Shown here: piece after piece, positions 5,660-9,218 of the stretch
Position numbering within the stretch: position 1 is the first letter of the stretch
Layout of the letters: each line of letters starts with the position of its first letter
Assembly: GCA_903893955.1 (NCBI GenBank)
Contig: CAITOG010000001.1
Span: 1 to 9,218 of the forward strand
Length of the DNA stretch: 9,218 nt
Origin: an uncultured Actinomycetes bacterium
Lineage (GTDB): Bacteria > Actinomycetota > Acidimicrobiia > Acidimicrobiales > RAAP-2
Direction of reading: 5' to 3'
Notes under the pieces: generated by a model
What the model was told of the DNA's origin: nothing
The model's input: only the letters and a program-made list of their open reading frames with translations
Databases searched by the model: none
Program-made: the position numbers and the translations under genes

Positions 5660-6625
5660 ATGACAGGACAGCTTGTGGTGGCGGCGGCCCAGAGCCACCT
5701 GACCTACTTCCAGGCCATCGTGATGGGCGTGCTCCAAGGGATCACCGAGCTGTTCCCGATCTCGAGCCTGGGTCACTCAGTCCTCTTCCCGGCCCTCTTC
5801 GGCTGGCACAACCTCGTCGGCGTGCAGTCGGGCGGCGAGTCGTTCTTCTTGGCCTTCGTGGTCGGCCTCCACGTCGGCACCGCGGTGGCGCTGATCATCT
5901 ACTACCGCCGCACCTGGTGGAACCTGGCCGGCGGCCTGACGACCTCGGTGCGAGACCGGTCGATCGCTGAGCCTCGCCAGCGCCTCATCTGGCTGATCAT
6001 CCTGGCCACCATCCCGGTCGGGATCGTCGGCCTGGCCTTCGAGCACAAGCTGCGGACCCAGTTCGCCAAGCCGCTCTCCGCTGCGATCTTCTTGACCATC
6101 AACGGTGTGATCCTGCTCGGCGCCGAGGTGCTGCGGCGTCGCTCGCTGGCCAATGCCGGTCGGCTCAGCGCGCCACGTGGCCGCCACGCCAAGGGCGCAG
6201 CGACAACTGCCGCCGCGAGCGACGAGGACGCCACCAGCTTCCGCCGGCTCGACTCGTTCCCACTGCTGCGCGGCATCGCCGTCGGCTGCACCCAGATCCT
6301 GGCCCTCTTCGCCGGGATCAGCCGATCGGGCGTCACCATGGCATCAGGCATCGCCTCAGGGCTCGACCACGAGGACGCCGCCGAGTTCAGCTTCCTGCTC
6401 GCCACGCCGGTGATCCTCGCGGCGGGCGTACTCAAGATCCCCGACCTCTTCGGTACGCTCGGCGACGGGATCCGCGGCCAATGCTTCGCCGGAGCAGCCG
6501 CGGCAGCGGTGGCTGCCTACCTGTCGGTCTCGTTCCTGGTCCGCTGGTTCAAGACCAGGACGCTCTGGCCATTCGGCATCTACTGCCTCGTGGTCGGTGG
6601 GCTCTGCATCATCCGCTTCGCCTGA
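5660..6625 (+). CDS. uppP: Undecaprenyl-diphosphatase UppP (BacA family)
   Basis: This integral membrane enzyme removes a phosphate from undecaprenyl diphosphate so that the lipid carrier can be reused in peptidoglycan and other envelope polymer synthesis; overexpression of family members gives bacitracin resistance. The signature (E/Q)xxxE region is QGITELFPISSLGHS at 26-40 (Q26, E30), and the second signature is GISRSGVT at 219-226 with catalytic-site R222. Multiple hydrophobic segments fit the usual topology. It is 321 residues, against about 270 for the E. coli type; the extra length is a hydrophilic stretch at about 160-196 rich in A, R, D and S, probably a cytoplasmic loop. The ATG has GAGGAGA 5 nt upstream. 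It is divergent from the sixA-like gene and convergent with recR, with only 7 bases between stop codons. Confidence 0.95.
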   Translation: MTGQLVVAAAQSHLTYFQAIVMGVLQGITELFPISSLGHSVLFPALFGWHNLVGVQSGGESFFLAFVVGLHVGTAVALIIYYRRTWWNLAGGLTTSVRDRSIAEPRQRLIWLIILATIPVGIVGLAFEHKLRTQFAKPLSAAIFLTINGVILLGAEVLRRRSLANAGRLSAPRGRHAKGAATTAAASDEDATSFRRLDSFPLLRGIAVGCTQILALFAGISRSGVTMASGIASGLDHEDAAEFSFLLATPVILAAGVLKIPDLFGTLGDGIRGQCFAGAAAAAVAAYLSVSFLVRWFKTRTLWPFGIYCLVVGGLCIIRFA

Positions 6626-6632
6626 GGCGAGG
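6616..6632. repeat. Small hairpin centred on the uppP stop codon
   Basis: TCGCC (6618-6622) and GGCGA (6626-6630) pair around the TGA stop itself, extended by a T-G wobble and a C-G pair to 7 bp. It fills the whole 7-nt gap between the convergent uppP and recR genes and is the only terminator-like structure there. It may act weakly in both directions. Confidence 0.3.
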
Positions 6633-7241
6633 TCAGGACGACTCGACCACGCTCCGGCGACCTTCGAGCGCTCGGCCGAGCGTGAGCTCATCGGCGTACT
6701 CCAAGTCACCGCCGACAGGCAGGCCAGATGCGATCCTCGTGACGGCGATCCCGAGCGGTGAGAGGAGCCGGCTGAGATAGAGCGCCGTCGCCTCTCCCTC
6801 GAGGTTCGGGTTGGTGCACAAGATGACCTCGGTCACGCCCTCCGGCTCGAGCCGGGCCAAGAGCTCCGCTGCCTTGATCTGGTCCGGACCGATCCCCTCG
6901 AGCGGATTGAGCGCACCGTGGAGCACGTGGTAGCGGCCATGGAACTGGTTGGTCCGCTCGACCGCCACGATGTCTCGGGGGTCCTCGACCACGCAGAGCG
7001 TCGAGGTGTCACGCCGCTGGTCGGCGCAGATCGGGCAGAGCTCGCCGGTGTCGGCCACATTCAGGCAGATCGCGCACAGCGAGGTGTTCTCCTTGACCTC
7101 GACGATGGCGGCGGCGAGGCGACGTGCATCGTCCTCAGGGACCTTGAGCAGGTGGAAGGCGATCCGCTGGGCGGACTTCGGGCCGATGCCTGGCAGCCGT
7201 CCCATCTCGTCGATGAGCCGGCGAAGCGATCCGGTGTACAT
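6633..7241 (-). CDS. recR: Recombination mediator protein RecR
   Basis: RecR acts with RecF and RecO to load RecA at single-stranded gaps during recombinational repair. This 202-residue protein shows the full architecture: helix-hairpin-helix LPGIGPKSAQRIAFHLL at about 16-32, a C4 zinc finger with C56, C59, C69 and C72 (CAIC ... CPIC), a Toprim domain from about 82 with VVEDPRDI, and the C-terminal SGLPVGGDLEYADELTLGRAL at about 172-192. Length matches the family (about 200). I prefer ATG at 7241, giving MYTGSLRRLIDEMGRLPG, which matches the usual RecR N-terminus; a GTG at 7250 would add three residues. The ATG is one base after the dnaX stop (TGA-G-ATG), so the two are almost certainly co-transcribed and translationally coupled, a very common arrangement in bacteria. 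Confidence 0.97.
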   Translation of the reverse strand: MYTGSLRRLIDEMGRLPGIGPKSAQRIAFHLLKVPEDDARRLAAAIVEVKENTSLCAICLNVADTGELCPICADQRRDTSTLCVVEDPRDIVAVERTNQFHGRYHVLHGALNPLEGIGPDQIKAAELLARLEPEGVTEVILCTNPNLEGEATALYLSRLLSPLGIAVTRIASGLPVGGDLEYADELTLGRALEGRRSVVESS

Positions 7242-7242
7242 C

Positions 7243-9036
7243 TCAGGCACCGTCCTCAGGCATCGCGCCTGGGAAGGCCTTCAAGATCGTGTCGGCGGCG
7301 TGGTTGGCCACCGCCGAGGCGGGGGCCTCGGTGAGGTCCTCGACGTCGATGGCGTCAGCCTCGTCGAACACCTCGTCGCTGGGTTCCGGTGGAGGCGGCG
7401 GGCTCGCAGGCGAGGGCGGCGGAGGTGGCGAGCTCGAGGACGGACGGTCGACCACGATCTCGAGGATCAGCGCTTGGCCCGTCGCTGCCTTCATCGCTGC
7501 CTCGACCTTCGACTTAGCCGCCAAGCACTTGTCACGGTGCGGGTCGGAGGGGACCTCAAGGCGCACGGTGGTGCCGTTGACGCTGAGCAGTCGGCCTGCC
7601 TGGTACATCGCCTTGGTCGCCCCTCGCAGCTGGCCGAGCACCCCGCTCTGCCAGATCGCCTCGATGTCGTGGAGCGACACATCGGTCGCTCCGACTGGTG
7701 CCGGCGTGGCCGGTGGCGCTTCTTCAGGATTGGACGTGACCTCAGGGGCCGGTTCCGCCACTGGTGCCGCAGCGGTCGGGGCAGCCCGGTAGGCACCGAG
7801 CGACAGCCGCTTGCCCGGCTCGCTCGGCACGACAGGCGGTGGTGGCACAGGCGAAGGAGTGGGCGTTGGGGCAGGTGCGGTGCCGGCGGGACGCTGCGAG
7901 AGCTCCGCCACCTGGCGCTCGAGGCGAGCCAGCCGCTCCTCGAGTCCAGCGGCGCCGTGGGAGAGATCGGTCCTGGCGCTGCGCACGATGGCAACCTCGA
8001 GCACCACCTGCGGGTCGGCAGCGTCGCGCATCTCGACCATCGATCGTCCAAGCGTCTCGATCGAGCGAACCAGTCGGGCCAGCCCCATCCGCTTCGCCTG
8101 GTCACCAAGGCGCTCTCGCTCGGCACCAGCAGCCTCAGAGAGATCTGGGGAGACCAGCAGCAAGAACCCCTGCCGCAGGTCATCGATCAGGTCGGCGCAG
8201 AGCTGCTGGGGACCCCAGCCGCTGACGTGGAGCACGGCCAGGGCAGACAGCGCTCGTGACGCATCCTCGTCGCACAGGCCTTCGATGAGCTCGGCGAAGG
8301 TGGGACGCACGTCGCCGGCGTCGCCGATGGCGGCCACCTGCTCGAGCGCGCTCAGGGCGTCGCGAGCTGAGCCCTTGCCTCGACGGACCACGACGCCGAG
8401 CGCCTCGTCGTCGAGGGCGAGGTGGGCGTCGTCTCGGACGTCCTTGAGCAGCTGCTCGAGGGTCTCGGCTCCGAGCAGGCGGAACTCGAGGTGCTGAACC
8501 CGGCTTCGGATGGTGGCCGAGACCTTCTGGGGGTCGGTGGTGGCCAGCACGAAGACGACGTGTCCCGGCGGCTCCTCGAGCGTCTTGAGCAGCGCGTTCG
8601 ACGCTGCGTTCGAGAGCATGTGGACCTCGTCGACGATGTAGACCTTGTGCCGACCCGGCGAGCCGAGCGCCGCATGCGAGACGATGTCACGGATAGCGTC
8701 GACGCCGTTGTTCGACGCAGCGTCGAGCTCGATCACGTCCATCGACGTGCCCTTGGTGATCTCGATGCAGCTCGAACAGACCCCGCACGGCTCCCCGTCG
8801 ACTGCATTCTGGCAGTTGAGCGCCTTGGCCAGGATCCGGGCGGTCGAGGTCTTTCCTGTCCCCCGAGGACCGCTGAAGAGGTAGGCGTGGGCCACGTGGT
8901 CGTCGCGCACGGCGCTCTTGAGCGCCTTGACCACGTGCTCTTGACCTCGCAAGGCGGCGAACGTGCCAGGGCGATAGCGCCGGTAGAGCGAGACGACCTC
9001 GTCGGAGGCGAAGGGTTCCTGCGTCGACTCGGCCAT
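7243..9036 (-). CDS. dnaX: DNA polymerase III subunit gamma/tau
   Basis: DnaX is the ATPase core of the clamp loader that places the beta sliding clamp on primed DNA. The AAA+ region (about 16-245) has Walker A GPRGTGKT at 56-63, a zinc-binding set C75, C84, C87 and C90, Walker B VYIVDEVHM at 132-140, sensor 1 LATTDP at 164-169, and sensor 2 GSARDALS at 222-229. The arginine-finger motif reads SRV (178-180) rather than the classic SRC. A clamp-loader collar region (about 245-355) is followed by a coiled-coil-like LEERLARLERQVAEL (365-379), a Pro-rich linker (383-409), a compact tau-type domain (about 450-530), a second Ser/Pro-rich tract (532-552) and an acidic tail. At 597 residues it is tau-like. 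No obvious Shine-Dalgarno precedes the ATG. It lies just downstream of ffs and upstream of recR. Confidence 0.97.
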   Translation of the reverse strand: MAESTQEPFASDEVVSLYRRYRPGTFAALRGQEHVVKALKSAVRDDHVAHAYLFSGPRGTGKTSTARILAKALNCQNAVDGEPCGVCSSCIEITKGTSMDVIELDAASNNGVDAIRDIVSHAALGSPGRHKVYIVDEVHMLSNAASNALLKTLEEPPGHVVFVLATTDPQKVSATIRSRVQHLEFRLLGAETLEQLLKDVRDDAHLALDDEALGVVVRRGKGSARDALSALEQVAAIGDAGDVRPTFAELIEGLCDEDASRALSALAVLHVSGWGPQQLCADLIDDLRQGFLLLVSPDLSEAAGAERERLGDQAKRMGLARLVRSIETLGRSMVEMRDAADPQVVLEVAIVRSARTDLSHGAAGLEERLARLERQVAELSQRPAGTAPAPTPTPSPVPPPPVVPSEPGKRLSLGAYRAAPTAAAPVAEPAPEVTSNPEEAPPATPAPVGATDVSLHDIEAIWQSGVLGQLRGATKAMYQAGRLLSVNGTTVRLEVPSDPHRDKCLAAKSKVEAAMKAATGQALILEIVVDRPSSSSPPPPPSPASPPPPPEPSDEVFDEADAIDVEDLTEAPASAVANHAADTILKAFPGAMPEDGA

Positions 9037-9042
9037 GGGCTG

Positions 9043-9048
9043 ATGCTA
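9043..9048 (-). promoter_or_regulatory. Possible -10 element for a leaderless dnaX transcript
   Basis: Read on the minus strand, TAGCAT fits TAnnnT and ends 6 nt before the dnaX ATG, with no Shine-Dalgarno between. That geometry is what a leaderless transcript would show, a frequent arrangement in actinobacteria. No convincing -35 was found, so read-through from ffs remains possible. Confidence 0.3.
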
Positions 9049-9071
9049 CCGGTGCCCCGCGACGCCCACCC

Positions 9072-9100
9072 GCTGGTGCAAGCCTGCGCACAGCGCCAGC
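9072..9100 (-). terminator. Possible hairpin downstream of ffs
   Basis: On the minus strand GCTGGCGC pairs with GCACCAGC, an 8-bp stem with one C-A mismatch and a 13-nt loop, starting about 10 nt after the predicted 3' end of the SRP RNA. It could terminate or help process the ffs transcript before dnaX. There is no U-tract. Confidence 0.3.
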
Positions 9101-9108
9101 ACGCGACA

Positions 9109-9218
9109 CCGGTCCTCGGAGCGATGGCCAGGTTGACTGCGGCACACGACCTGTCCCGCTGAGAGCTGCTGCCTTCCGACCCTGACTCGGTTCACGAGCG
9201 ATCGTTGCGCAGGACCCG
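9109..9218 (-). ncRNA. ffs: Signal recognition particle RNA, small bacterial (4.5S) type
   Basis: On the minus strand the SRP RNA core is unmistakable: GTCAGG (9181-9186), GTC-GGAA-GGC apical hairpin with the GGAA tetraloop at 9174-9177, AGCAGC (9165-9170), and GTGTGCCG (9140-9147) on the descending strand. CGCAACG on the ascending strand also resembles the E. coli 4.5S RNA. The terminal helix can be seen as GGTCCT (9211-9216) pairing with AGGACC (9111-9116). The RNA binds Ffh to form the particle that targets membrane and secreted proteins to the translocon. About 110 nt with no Alu domain fits the short form. The 5' end may extend a few bases past the window edge, and both ends are approximate. 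ffs directly before dnaX is a common arrangement in Gram-positive bacteria. Confidence 0.92.

Noticed and set aside
6949..8259. A 436-residue plus-strand open frame opposite recR and dnaX
   Set aside because: It is antisense to two well-conserved genes and is a typical high-GC shadow without recognisable motifs.
7243..9036. Programmed frameshift in dnaX giving a gamma form, as in E. coli
   Set aside because: No A-rich slippery heptamer is visible in the coding strand before the C-terminal domains; only the full-length tau-like product is supported.
1..9218. CRISPR arrays, insertion sequences, tRNA genes or phage genes
   Set aside because: No regularly spaced repeats, transposase motifs, terminal inverted repeats or tRNA cloverleaf sequences were seen on either strand.

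Overview
The window is GC-rich (about two thirds G+C by eye) with strongly GC-biased third codon positions in most genes. The ffs-dnaX-recR block, a DUF2510-like small protein, an UppP with a long cytoplasmic insert and a two-gene FtsX/MacB-type ABC exporter together suggest a high-GC actinobacterium, possibly of the Acidimicrobiia. The class-level placement is an inference from gene style, not a computed result.

Left block (1-2100, minus strand): a MacB/LolD-like ABC ATPase followed after one base by its FtsX-type permease, which runs off the left edge. The substrate is unknown.

Middle block (2101-3816): a gene-poor, dyad-rich stretch with three small plus-strand genes: a 40-residue ORF of unknown function, a VOC-superfamily protein, and a 93-residue protein with a degenerate DUF2510-like motif. 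The two smallest genes share an upstream sequence (TAAAGTGA, then GTnAACT 7 nt later) at identical internal spacing and each is followed within a few bases by a hairpin, which suggests shared regulation. The 313-base gap at 2472-2784 has no convincing gene but contains four inverted repeats.

Right-middle block (3817-6625): an acetyl-CoA acetyltransferase (thiolase) with a complete active site, convergent with a SixA-like histidine phosphatase and separated from it by a strong hairpin; then, divergent from sixA, uppP (undecaprenyl-diphosphatase), which recycles the lipid carrier for cell-wall synthesis.

Right block (6633-9218, minus strand): the 4.5S-type SRP RNA gene (ffs), dnaX (DNA polymerase III tau-like clamp-loader subunit) and recR (recombinational repair). 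dnaX and recR are almost certainly co-transcribed, with a one-base gap between stop and start. ffs reaches the right edge and its 5' end may lie just outside.

Most of the window is ordinary core genome. The parts worth a second look are the shared motif ahead of the two small genes, the 40-residue ORF divergent from the exporter, the dyad-rich gap before the VOC gene, and a palindrome just ahead of the thiolase ribosome binding site.
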